This document shows, piece after piece, positions 45,286-53,224 of a stretch of 64,000 nucleotides of DNA. The notes below the pieces were generated by a model that saw only the letters and a list, made by a program, of their open reading frames with translations, made no database searches and was not told the origin of the DNA. A program made the position numbers and the translations under genes. Source of the DNA: Sphingopyxis sp. (GTDB taxonomy: Bacteria > Pseudomonadota > Alphaproteobacteria > Sphingomonadales > Sphingomonadaceae); contig NZ_JAEULM010000003.1 in NCBI RefSeq assembly GCF_016793825.1, positions 88,864 to 152,863 on the forward strand, given 5' to 3'. Position 1 is the stretch's first letter. Every line of letters begins with the position of its first letter.

Positions 45286-46107
45286 CTAGAGGTAGGGGCT
45301 CCACATCACCATCCATGCGCCGGCGCTGCCCGCCAGGATGACAAGCCCGCTTGTCGCCAGCAGCACGGCGACGCCTTTCTTCGCGGCCGGCGTCCCGTTG
45401 GCGCCGGCTCGCAGGTAAAGTTCGGTGACGGCGAGCGGTAGCAGCGAATTGGCGAAAGCGAGGAAAATGTCGAACGGCCCGTCCATCGCCCTGCCGATCC
45501 CCGCGCCGCCCGACGCGATCCCCCACGCCATATAGCCGACGCGCATGAACCACACTGCGCTTGCCACCGCGAACAGGCGCAGGGCCCAGCGACGATGCAG
45601 CGCAAAGCGATGGGCGCGGGCCGCGCGCCACGCCAGCGCTGCAAAGGCGAGGATAAGCAGCGCGTCGAGCGTGATGCCCGCCGCGCCGATCAGGTTCATC
45701 CAGGTGCCGCGTCCCCACGTCAACCACAGTCCGCCGAGCGAAAGCATGAGTGCACTGGCGAGATACAGGCGGCCGTTCCAGCGGTGAATTGCGGGCCAGC
45801 GGGCGCGGATCGCCGGGACGAGCTGGACCAGCCCGCCGACGGTGATGACCGCCGCCATCAGCACATGCGCCGCGAAGAACAGGTTGCCGCTCGCATCGCC
45901 CGCGACGAACCCCTTGATCAGCGGCTTGCTATTCCAGGCCGCGAAATCGCCTGAAAGCGACGAAGGATAATAGAAGGCGAAAATGAAAGCGGTGAACAGC
46001 AGTTGGCCGGCCGCGATCGAAAGGAAACAGAAGGTCGCGGCGCGAGCGAGCCAGTCGGCGCGCCGCACCGTGCGGGCGGATCCCAAAGATGCGTCGATCG
46101 TCGCCAT
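45286..46107 (-). CDS. DUF2306 membrane protein
   Basis: 273 residues, about seven transmembrane helices. The motifs HVLMAAVITVGGLVQLVPAIRARWPAIHRWNGRLY and ALHRRWALRLFAVASAVWFMRVG carry the conserved His/Arg positions of DUF2306 (predicted heme-binding-like four-helix core). Function unknown. It begins 165 bp from the divergent ada gene. Confidence 0.82.
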   Translation of the reverse strand: MATIDASLGSARTVRRADWLARAATFCFLSIAAGQLLFTAFIFAFYYPSSLSGDFAAWNSKPLIKGFVAGDASGNLFFAAHVLMAAVITVGGLVQLVPAIRARWPAIHRWNGRLYLASALMLSLGGLWLTWGRGTWMNLIGAAGITLDALLILAFAALAWRAARAHRFALHRRWALRLFAVASAVWFMRVGYMAWGIASGGAGIGRAMDGPFDIFLAFANSLLPLAVTELYLRAGANGTPAAKKGVAVLLATSGLVILAGSAGAWMVMWSPYL

Positions 46108-46271
46108 GGTCCTCCCCCGAAATCATCCGAAGAATGCGGCAAGGCCGGCAGTGAGTCAATGATATAATACAGTAACACAGTGAAGCATGGGACTTTGAGC
46201 GCAAGCATCGGGACGCGCGCGCGTCGCGGCGGTGGCAATGCGTCGTCCGGACGATTAGGAAAGGACGAACG

Positions 46272-47306
46272 ATGACCGTCGAAACCATGACAGACGACGA
46301 CCGCTGGGCGGCGGTCCTCCGCCGCGACCGGGCGCTCGATGGGCGCTTCGTGACCGGTGTGCTGACCACCGGCATATATTGCCGGCCCAGTTGCGCGGCG
46401 CGGCATCCGCATCGCGACAATATCCGCTTCTTTGCCGATGGTGCCGCTGCGCGCGCCACCGGACTGCGCCCGTGCAAGCGCTGCCTGCCCGACGACGTCG
46501 CGCGCGACGAGGGTGCCGTGCTGGCGGCGATCGCCGCGATCAAGAGCAGCGAGGAACCGCTGGCGCTTGCCGACCTCGCGGCGCGCACGGGCTATTCGCC
46601 GACGCATTTCCAGCGCGTCTTCACGCGCCACACGGGTCTTTCGCCCGCCGCCTATGCGCGGGCCCTGCGCGAGGAACGTGCGCGGCAGGCGTTGAGCGAC
46701 GGCACCCGGGTGACCGACGCGATTTACGATGCGGGCTTTTCGGGGCCGTCGCGATTCTATGGGAATATGGAAGGACGCATGGGTATGACGGCTTCGGCCT
46801 GGATCAATGGCGGGAAGGGGGCGACGATCCATTGGGCAGTCGTGCCGACCAGCCTCGGCGACATGCTCGTCGCGGCGACGGGTAAAGGCGTATGCCGGCT
46901 GAGCTTCGGCGAAGGACGGGAGGCGCTCGAGGCGCGTTTCCCTGCCGCCGACCTGGTCGAAGGCGGAGCGGCGTTCGAGGCGCTGCTCGCTGAGGTGATC
47001 GATGCGGTCGAGGCGCCGGTCAACGGCTTCGACCATATCCCGATCGACGTGAAGGGCACGGCCTTCCAGGAAGCGGTATGGCGCGAGCTGCGACGGATTC
47101 CGGCGGGCGAGACCCGCAGCTATGCCGATATCGCGGCAGCCGTCGGCAAGCCCAAGGCGGTGCGTGCGGCCGGGAGCGCCAATGGCGCGAACAATGTCGC
47201 GGTGTTGATCCCGTGCCACCGCGTGGTACGAACCGACGGGTCGCTTGGCGGCTATGCCTATGGCCTGCCGATCAAACGCGAACTTCTGAAAAGGGAAGTC
47301 AAATGA
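46272..47306 (+). CDS. ada: Bifunctional Ada: AraC-type regulator and O6-methylguanine methyltransferase
   Basis: 344 residues. N-terminal Ada zinc domain with Cys37, Cys41, Cys68 and Cys71 (YCRPSCAARHPHR, LRPCKRCLPDD); AraC-type helix-turn-helix (LADLAARTGYSPTHFQRVFTRHTG, VTDAIYDAGFSGPSRFY); C-terminal methyltransferase with acceptor Cys315 (IPCHRVV). Methylation of the N-domain by phosphotriesters turns Ada into an activator of the adaptive response, usually including itself. ATG 46272 follows AAGGACG. The next gene overlaps by ATGA. Confidence 0.97.
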   Translation: MTVETMTDDDRWAAVLRRDRALDGRFVTGVLTTGIYCRPSCAARHPHRDNIRFFADGAAARATGLRPCKRCLPDDVARDEGAVLAAIAAIKSSEEPLALADLAARTGYSPTHFQRVFTRHTGLSPAAYARALREERARQALSDGTRVTDAIYDAGFSGPSRFYGNMEGRMGMTASAWINGGKGATIHWAVVPTSLGDMLVAATGKGVCRLSFGEGREALEARFPAADLVEGGAAFEALLAEVIDAVEAPVNGFDHIPIDVKGTAFQEAVWRELRRIPAGETRSYADIAAAVGKPKAVRAAGSANGANNVAVLIPCHRVVRTDGSLGGYAYGLPIKRELLKREVK

Positions 47307-48061
47307 CTGACAAGATTGCCGCGTTCCGCGCGCTGCATGTGCCCGGCGATCCGCTGATCCTCGTCAACATCTGGGATGCCGGAAGCGCGAAGGCGGTCGC
47401 CGCGGCGGGAGCAAAGGCGATCGCGACGGGCAGTTTCGGCGTCGCCGGTGCGCAGGGCCGCGCTGACGGTGAGGATTTTCCGATCGAGGATGTCTTTGAA
47501 AACCTGCGACGCATCCTGTCGGTCACCGAGCTTCCCGTTACGATCGACATGGAATCGGGCTATGGCGCCGATGCGGCGGCGGTCGGCATTTCGGTCGGCC
47601 GGGCCCGCGAAGCCGGTGCGGCGGGGATCAACATGGAGGATCGGCTACCCGGCCGGTCCGACCTGTTGCCGCTTGCCGAGGCGGTGGCACGCTATCGTGC
47701 CGCGGCCGACACCGGGCTATTCATCAATGCCCGCTGCGATACCTTCCGTGGACAGGACATCGCGAAGGATGGCGACGCGCTGGTCGCGGCGACGCTCGAA
47801 CGCGCGCGCGCCTATGCCGATGTGGGCGCGGGGTCGCTGTTCGTGCCTTTCCTGCTCGACCCCAAATGCATTGGCGCGATCTGCGAAGGGTCGCCGCTGC
47901 CGGTGAACATCCTGCGCGGCAAGGGCGGCCCGACGCACAAGGAACTGGCCAGCCTGGGCGTGGCGCGGATCAGTCATGGGCACCAGCCATGGGCGGCCGC
48001 GATGGCGTGGCTGGTGGGGCAGACGAGCCGGATATTGGAGGGCGGCGAGCCCGATTATTGA
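47303..48061 (+). CDS. Isocitrate lyase/PEP mutase family protein
   Basis: 252 residues, starting at the ATGA overlap with ada. TIM-barrel motifs of the superfamily: LVNIWDAGSAKAVAAAGAKAIATGS, PVTIDMESGYG (Mg2+-binding Asp/Glu), GAAGINMEDRL, FINARCDTF. The KKCGH loop of true isocitrate lyase is absent, so it is a phosphonomutase-like or carboxyvinyl lyase-like protein that breaks or forms a C-C or P-C bond next to a carboxylate; substrate unknown. Co-transcription with ada is notable and may place it under the alkylation response. Confidence 0.88.
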   Translation: MTDKIAAFRALHVPGDPLILVNIWDAGSAKAVAAAGAKAIATGSFGVAGAQGRADGEDFPIEDVFENLRRILSVTELPVTIDMESGYGADAAAVGISVGRAREAGAAGINMEDRLPGRSDLLPLAEAVARYRAAADTGLFINARCDTFRGQDIAKDGDALVAATLERARAYADVGAGSLFVPFLLDPKCIGAICEGSPLPVNILRGKGGPTHKELASLGVARISHGHQPWAAAMAWLVGQTSRILEGGEPDY

Positions 48062-48067
48062 TCGGCC

Positions 48068-49609
48068 TCAGTCGGCCGTCGTTTCGGCGTCGGCATTTTC
48101 ATCGCCGGGCTTTGCGGCAGCATTTTTGCGCATCGCTTCAAGCCGTTCCAGAAGCTGTTCGCCGGCGCCGCCGTCGTGCGGATCGAAGGCGACGATCTTG
48201 GCAAGATTGATCGCGGCGTCGAACTTTCCGTTGTTGGCGAGTGCGAAGGCATAGTTCATCCGCACCTCGATATTCTCGGGACCAAGGTGGAAGGCGCGCG
48301 ACAGGCCTTCGACCGCGATCGGCGGCGGCCGCATTCGCTGGTCGATGAAGCTCTTGTAATAGGAATAGAGCGGTACCGGATCGTCGGAATTGGTCCGGTT
48401 TGCGAGGATGATCGGTTTGCGCACCGCATTCCAGTCGACGGCGGTCGCGTCCGCCTTTTCCTCCACCTCGGTGGTGAGCATCTGGCCGAGCAGGACATTG
48501 GCGCGTACATGCTTCGGATCGATCGCGAGCGCCTTGTCCACGGCTGCGCGCGCGGCCGCCTTGTCGCGGCTGTCGTCGTTCAATCCCCATTCGGCCATTG
48601 CGAATTCGTACCAGATGCCCGCGTCGCCCGGATATTGCGCGGTCAGCCGCTTGAGGCCATCGCGGGCTTTGATCAGGCGTTCATTGCTGTCGGCGCTAAG
48701 CCGTTCGAGGCGGAGCGGGACCACGGCATCCTGTGCCGGAGTCAACGCACCGATGGTGATCGGCCCGGCGATCGCGATCGCGTCGGCGGTGGTGCGATAA
48801 CTCATCGGCTTGTTGAGATAGCGGTTGAGATCCTTGTCGAGCGTCGCCAGGTCGCCGAAGCTGTCGGTGGCCGCCTGTTTCGGATCGATTCCCTTGTTGA
48901 TCGCCGTGACATAGGCGCCAAGCTGGTCGACGCGCGCTTCATCGTTGAAAAGCATATGGGTCAAGAGCCATGCGCGGCCGTAATAGACGTCCATCTGCCC
49001 CGAGTTGCGCATTTCGAGGGGCCGCTGGAACAGCAGGATGCTGGCAGGGATCTTCGGCATGGTGAGCAGGCCATAGGCGCGGCTGTAGACGGGCTTGCCG
49101 ATCTCGGCCCTGCCGTCCTTCGTGAAATTGGCCGACGAATAATATTCGGCGAACCCTTCGATGAACCAGGCCGGAAACGCTCCGGGCAAAAAGCGTTTCA
49201 TGAAGTGATGGCTATATTCGTGGAACAGCGTCTGCTGCGATTGCGGGGTTCCCTTGATCACATAATCTTCGCGGTTCGATACCGCGAAGCTGCCTTCGGG
49301 GCCGGGGCTGTAGAAACCGGCGATCGACGATCCGCTCTTGCCGGAGGCGAGGCGGCCGGCGTCGACGGCGCGATCGACCAGAAAGATGGTCAGCGGGTTG
49401 GGATCCTTGCCCCCCTCGACCTTGAAGCGATAGCGGAGCGTGGCATCGAAGCGTTCGAGCTTTTCGGCGAAGTCGCGCAGATCCCGTTCGGTCCCCTCGC
49501 TGTAGATTATGAAGTTGTTGGTGTCGGCGCGCAGCCATTTCGCCTCGGCCGGTGCGGCCGCTCCGACCATGACGATCGCGGCCAACAGACCCAAACCGAT
49601 TTTCACCAT
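48068..49609 (-). CDS. Exported HExxH peptidase-like protein with TPR tail
   Basis: 513 residues from ATG 49609 (weak ribosome site). Signal peptide 1-23 (ending AEAKW). The zinc motif HEYSHHF (His130, Glu131, His134) followed by WFIEGFAEYYSSANF gives the third ligand Glu, typical of gluzincin/DUF1570-like domains. From about 300 on, TPR-like helices occur (ALAIDPKHVRANVLLGQML, NYAFALANNGKFDAAINLAKI). It should act as a periplasmic metalloprotease, target unknown. Convergent with the lyase gene, spacer six bases. Confidence 0.85.
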   Translation of the reverse strand: MVKIGLGLLAAIVMVGAAAPAEAKWLRADTNNFIIYSEGTERDLRDFAEKLERFDATLRYRFKVEGGKDPNPLTIFLVDRAVDAGRLASGKSGSSIAGFYSPGPEGSFAVSNREDYVIKGTPQSQQTLFHEYSHHFMKRFLPGAFPAWFIEGFAEYYSSANFTKDGRAEIGKPVYSRAYGLLTMPKIPASILLFQRPLEMRNSGQMDVYYGRAWLLTHMLFNDEARVDQLGAYVTAINKGIDPKQAATDSFGDLATLDKDLNRYLNKPMSYRTTADAIAIAGPITIGALTPAQDAVVPLRLERLSADSNERLIKARDGLKRLTAQYPGDAGIWYEFAMAEWGLNDDSRDKAAARAAVDKALAIDPKHVRANVLLGQMLTTEVEEKADATAVDWNAVRKPIILANRTNSDDPVPLYSYYKSFIDQRMRPPPIAVEGLSRAFHLGPENIEVRMNYAFALANNGKFDAAINLAKIVAFDPHDGGAGEQLLERLEAMRKNAAAKPGDENADAETTAD

Positions 49610-49683
49610 CTCGCCGCGCCCCCGGATCTGCAACCGGCCGTCATGCTGCCAGCGGCATGGTCCGCCGTAAAGGTCCGTCGCCG

Positions 49684-51852
49684 CTATACAAAGCTATATG
49701 GATCAATATCGATCGCGAGCCGGGCCTTCGCGGGCCAGTCGATCCGGGCCACCCAATCGCGAATCGTGCCCTGCAGGTCGAAACTGCGTGGCGCATGGAG
49801 GAGCAGGCGGAACCGGTGGCGGCCGCGCAGCATGGCAAGCGGCGCGGGGGCGGGACCATAGATGGCGAGGCCGTCGGCGACGGGCGCCTTCTGTCCCAGC
49901 CGCTGCGCCAGCCCGCGTGCGACCTCGATGTCTTCCGACGAGATGACGAGCGCGGCAAAGCGGCCGTAGGGGGGCGCACCGGCCTGCCGCCGCGCGGCGG
50001 CTTCGGCGGCGTAAAAGCCCTCGCGATCATTGGCGACGAGCGCCGCCATCACCGGGGCGTCGGGGACGCGCGTCTGGATCAGCACTTCGCCGGGCTTCAC
50101 CCCGCGTCCGGCGCGCCCCGCGACCTGCGCGATCTGCTGAAAGGTGCGTTCGGACGCGCGCAGATCGCCGCCGTCGAGGCCCAGGTCGGCATCGACGACG
50201 CCGACCAGTGTCAGGTTGGGGAAATGATAACCCTTGGTGACAAGCTGGGTACCGATGATGATGTCGACCAGCCCACCCTCGACATTGTCGACGAATTCGG
50301 CGGCCTTGGCCGGCGACCACAATGTGTCGCTGGTGACGATCGCCGTTCGCGCCTCGGGAAAACGCAGGGCGACTTCGTCGGCGACGCGTTCGACGCCGGG
50401 GCCGCAGGCGACCAGACTGTCCTCGTCTTCGCATTCGGGACAGAGGCGCGGTGGTGGCATGACATGGCCGCAATGATGGCAGGCGAGCCGATGGACGAGG
50501 CGGTGCTCGACCATCCATGCGGTGCAGTTGGGGCACTGGATGCGGTGGCCGCAGGTGCGGCAGAGGGTCAGCGGCGCGAAGCCGCGCCGGTTGAGGAACA
50601 GCAGACTCTGCTCGCCCTTGTGGAGTCGGTCGGCGAGCGCATCGACGAGCGGCGGGGCGAGCCAGCGCCCCCGGTCGGGCGGATCGGTGCGCATGTCGAT
50701 CGCGGCGAGATCGGGCATTTTCGCCCCGCCGTAGCGCGCAGGAAGGATGATGTGGCGATAGCGGCCCGCCTCGACCTGCGCGAGGCTTTCCAGCGCGGGG
50801 GTTGCGCTGGCGAGAACGACGGGGAGGCCCTCGAAATGCCCGCGCATCACCGCGACGTCGCGTGCGTGATAATGAACGCCGTCTTCCTGTTTGAAACTCG
50901 TTTCATGCGCTTCGTCGACGACGATCACACCCAGATTTCCATAGGGCAGGAACAGCGCCGAGCGCGCGCCGACGATGATTTTCGCTTCGCCCGCCGCGAT
51001 GCTGTGCCAGGCGCGGCGGCGCTCGACCTGCCGCAGGCCCGAATGCCAGGCGACCGGTTCGCAGCCGAAGCGCGCGGCGAAGCGCGTCAGCATCGGTTCG
51101 GTCAGGGCGATTTCCGGCAGCAGGACCAGCGCCTGCCGGCCGGCGTCGATCGCGGCGGCAATCGCTTCCATATAGACTTCGGTCTTGCCCGATCCGGTGA
51201 CGCCGTCGAGGACCAGCGTCTCGAACCTCGCATCGGCGACCGCGTCGCGCAACTGGGCGGCGGCGGCGGTCTGTTCGTCCGAAAGATCGGGCGGCGCGAA
51301 GGCGGGGTCGGGCTGTGGATAGGGCTGATCGGCCGAGACGCTGACCGCTTCGAGCGCGCCGCCGGTGACCAGCCCGCGAATCACCGCCTCGCTGACGTCG
51401 GCCAGTGCCGCCAGTTCGCGCACGATGCCCTGGCGGTCGCCGATCCTTTCAAGAGCGACGGTGCGTTGTGGTGTCATCCGCGCGGGGAGGGTGCCGGTGG
51501 CGCGATACTCGACGATCGGCCGCCGTGCGTCGGCGAAGGCCGCGCCGGGCAGCACCATGCGCAGCACCGACCCAGGGGGGGCGAGGTAATAGTCGCTCGT
51601 CCATTCGACCAGCTTGCGCAAGGGCGGTGCGACGGGCGGCACCGGCACGACCTCGAACAGGTTGCGCAGGCGGTTGTCGCCGACGGGTTCGGGTGCGCCG
51701 AAGCTGTCGTCTTCCCACACCACGCCGCCCATCCGCCGCGGGCCGAGCGGCACGACGACGACGCTGCCGAGCGGCGCTTCGGTGCCGTAGGGCACGCGAT
51801 AGTCGAGCGGGCCGAGGGCGGCGGTCAAAAGAAGGACGCGGGCGCGGGTCAT
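49684..51852 (-). CDS. priA: Primosomal protein N' (PriA helicase)
   Basis: 722 residues from ATG 51852. Seen: N-terminal 3' DNA-binding domain (DYRVPYGTEAPLGSVVVVPLG), Walker A GVTGSGKTEVY, DEAH box, SATPALESL, four CxxC pairs of the zinc-binding region (CRTC, CPNC, CHHC, CPEC), and TSDTLWS... / GTQLVTKGYHFPNLTLVGVVDAD. PriA restarts stalled replication forks in the cytoplasm. The frame is open to 52104, but this part overlaps only a repeat region. Confidence 0.97.
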   Translation of the reverse strand: MTRARVLLLTAALGPLDYRVPYGTEAPLGSVVVVPLGPRRMGGVVWEDDSFGAPEPVGDNRLRNLFEVVPVPPVAPPLRKLVEWTSDYYLAPPGSVLRMVLPGAAFADARRPIVEYRATGTLPARMTPQRTVALERIGDRQGIVRELAALADVSEAVIRGLVTGGALEAVSVSADQPYPQPDPAFAPPDLSDEQTAAAAQLRDAVADARFETLVLDGVTGSGKTEVYMEAIAAAIDAGRQALVLLPEIALTEPMLTRFAARFGCEPVAWHSGLRQVERRRAWHSIAAGEAKIIVGARSALFLPYGNLGVIVVDEAHETSFKQEDGVHYHARDVAVMRGHFEGLPVVLASATPALESLAQVEAGRYRHIILPARYGGAKMPDLAAIDMRTDPPDRGRWLAPPLVDALADRLHKGEQSLLFLNRRGFAPLTLCRTCGHRIQCPNCTAWMVEHRLVHRLACHHCGHVMPPPRLCPECEDEDSLVACGPGVERVADEVALRFPEARTAIVTSDTLWSPAKAAEFVDNVEGGLVDIIIGTQLVTKGYHFPNLTLVGVVDADLGLDGGDLRASERTFQQIAQVAGRAGRGVKPGEVLIQTRVPDAPVMAALVANDREGFYAAEAAARRQAGAPPYGRFAALVISSEDIEVARGLAQRLGQKAPVADGLAIYGPAPAPLAMLRGRHRFRLLLHAPRSFDLQGTIRDWVARIDWPAKARLAIDIDPYSFV

Positions 51853-51940
51853 GGGATCAGGCAGGATATAGGGATGCCGGTAAAATAGGAAAGCGGCGAG
51901 GTTGGGGACGGCGGCTTGCGACCGATTGCGGCCATACGAT

Positions 51941-52076
51941 CCTCCCCGCCTGCGGGGAGGGGGACTGCGCCCGCAGGGCGTGGTGGAGGGGGTGATCGGC
52001 CTGAAGCGACGTCGCTTGAGAACGCCACTCCCCTCCGTCAGCGCTTCGCGCTGCCACCTCCCCACAAGTGGGGAGG
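51941..52076. repeat. Pair of inverted dispersed GC-rich repeats
   Basis: Unit one (51941-51991) starts CCTCCCCGCCTGCGGGGAGG and runs into a GCGTGGTGGAGGGG end; unit two (52029-52076) starts CCCCTCCGTCAGCGCTTCGC and ends in CCTCCCCACAAGTGGGGAGG. They are inverted, diverged copies of one another. These fill most of the 273-bp gap between priA and the PepSY gene; no gene is seen in it. Confidence 0.8.
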
Positions 52077-52125
52077 ATCCGAAAACGTCCGCCTCCCACC
52101 CCAATAGCGACGTTTTCGCTCGTGG

Positions 52126-53211
52126 CTATGTCGCCAGCGCCGCTTTCTTGGCCACCCGCTTCGCGGGTTTCGGGCGGCGGAACCAGAAGGTCCATACCGC
52201 GAGGCTGCCGAGCATCGTCATCGCCACGCCGGACAGGGTCATGGCGATACGCCAGGCCCAGCCGCCGACCTTCGAGGCGTGGATCGGGAAAGCCATGTTG
52301 AACGCCTGTGCGCCCGGCGCCATCGCGAGCGCGTCGCGCGCGCCGAGCAGCCTGCCGGTTTCGGCGTCGAACCACAGGGTCGATCGACCATTGGGCAGCC
52401 ATTCGGCCTGCTGGCGCAGCCGCAGCGCAATGGGGTCGCCCCGCTTGCGCGGCAGGCTGAGAATCCGGAATTCGGCGTCGGGAAAGCGGCGGCGTGCTTC
52501 GGCGAGCATCGCGGGATAGTCGGGCATTCGGGTAAGCGGGCCGCCCTTGTACTTCGGCGATTCCAGGGCTTTTGCGGTTTCGGCGACGGGGCCGAACGGC
52601 GCAACGACGCCGAGCGCGAACGGCCGGAAGATCATCATCGTGCCGGTGACGACCGAGATCAGCAACAGCGGCGCGGCGATGATGCCCAGGTCGCGGTGGT
52701 GCATGACGATCGACGGGCGGCTCATCCGTTTTGGCCACAGCCGAAGCTGAAAGGTCTTGCGGGTGCGCCACCACAGGATGACGCCGCTGATCACGAAGAA
52801 CAGACCGCACAGGCCCGCGATGCCGATGACCCATTCCCCGCTGTCGCCCGCGAACAGATGGTGGTGGAAGTCGAAGATCCACAGCTCGGGCCGCTCCCAC
52901 TGGCTGCCCCAGCGTGCGACGATTTCACCCGACTGGCTGGCGTAAGCCCCGGCGTCCTTGCCGAGGCGGAGCTGGTGCAGCCCGAAGCGCTCGTCGGCAT
53001 AGATGATGCCCTGCGCGCCGGGGAGCGCCATCAGCTTCTCTGTCGTCGCCGTGACGGTCGCAAGGTCGCCGCGCAGCGGGTCGCTGCTATGCGGCAGGCC
53101 GATCCACAGATGTTCGTACAGCAGGATCGTGCCCGACAGGCCGAGCAGGGCCAGCACGAGCCCGATCAGGCCGCCGGTCCAGCGGTGCAGCGTGTCGAGC
53201 GTCTTCATCAT
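52126..53211 (-). CDS. PepSY-associated TM domain protein (second copy)
   Basis: About 361 residues from ATG 53211 (or 53208). Seen: an N-terminal helix LHRWTGGLIGLVLALLGLSG with His, DFHHHLFAGDSGEWVIGIAGL, RPSIVMHHRDLGIIAAPLLL, and a C-terminal helix with basic tail (RRPKPAKRVAKKAALA). It differs from the copy at 19634-20800 in sequence and lies directly after a TonB receptor gene on the same strand with 13 bases between them. Probable inner-membrane ferric reductase partner of that receptor. Confidence 0.88.
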   Translation of the reverse strand: MMKTLDTLHRWTGGLIGLVLALLGLSGTILLYEHLWIGLPHSSDPLRGDLATVTATTEKLMALPGAQGIIYADERFGLHQLRLGKDAGAYASQSGEIVARWGSQWERPELWIFDFHHHLFAGDSGEWVIGIAGLCGLFFVISGVILWWRTRKTFQLRLWPKRMSRPSIVMHHRDLGIIAAPLLLISVVTGTMMIFRPFALGVVAPFGPVAETAKALESPKYKGGPLTRMPDYPAMLAEARRRFPDAEFRILSLPRKRGDPIALRLRQQAEWLPNGRSTLWFDAETGRLLGARDALAMAPGAQAFNMAFPIHASKVGGWAWRIAMTLSGVAMTMLGSLAVWTFWFRRPKPAKRVAKKAALAT

Positions 53212-53224
53212 CCGGCGCGCCCTA

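Noticed and set aside
47303-48061. Isocitrate lyase (aceA) assignment for the lyase gene
   Set aside because: Protein is about half the length of isocitrate lyase and lacks the KKCGH catalytic loop.
49657-51888. 743-codon plus-strand frame opposite priA
   Set aside because: Antisense of priA; no recognisable motif and crosses the PriA zinc region in the wrong strand.
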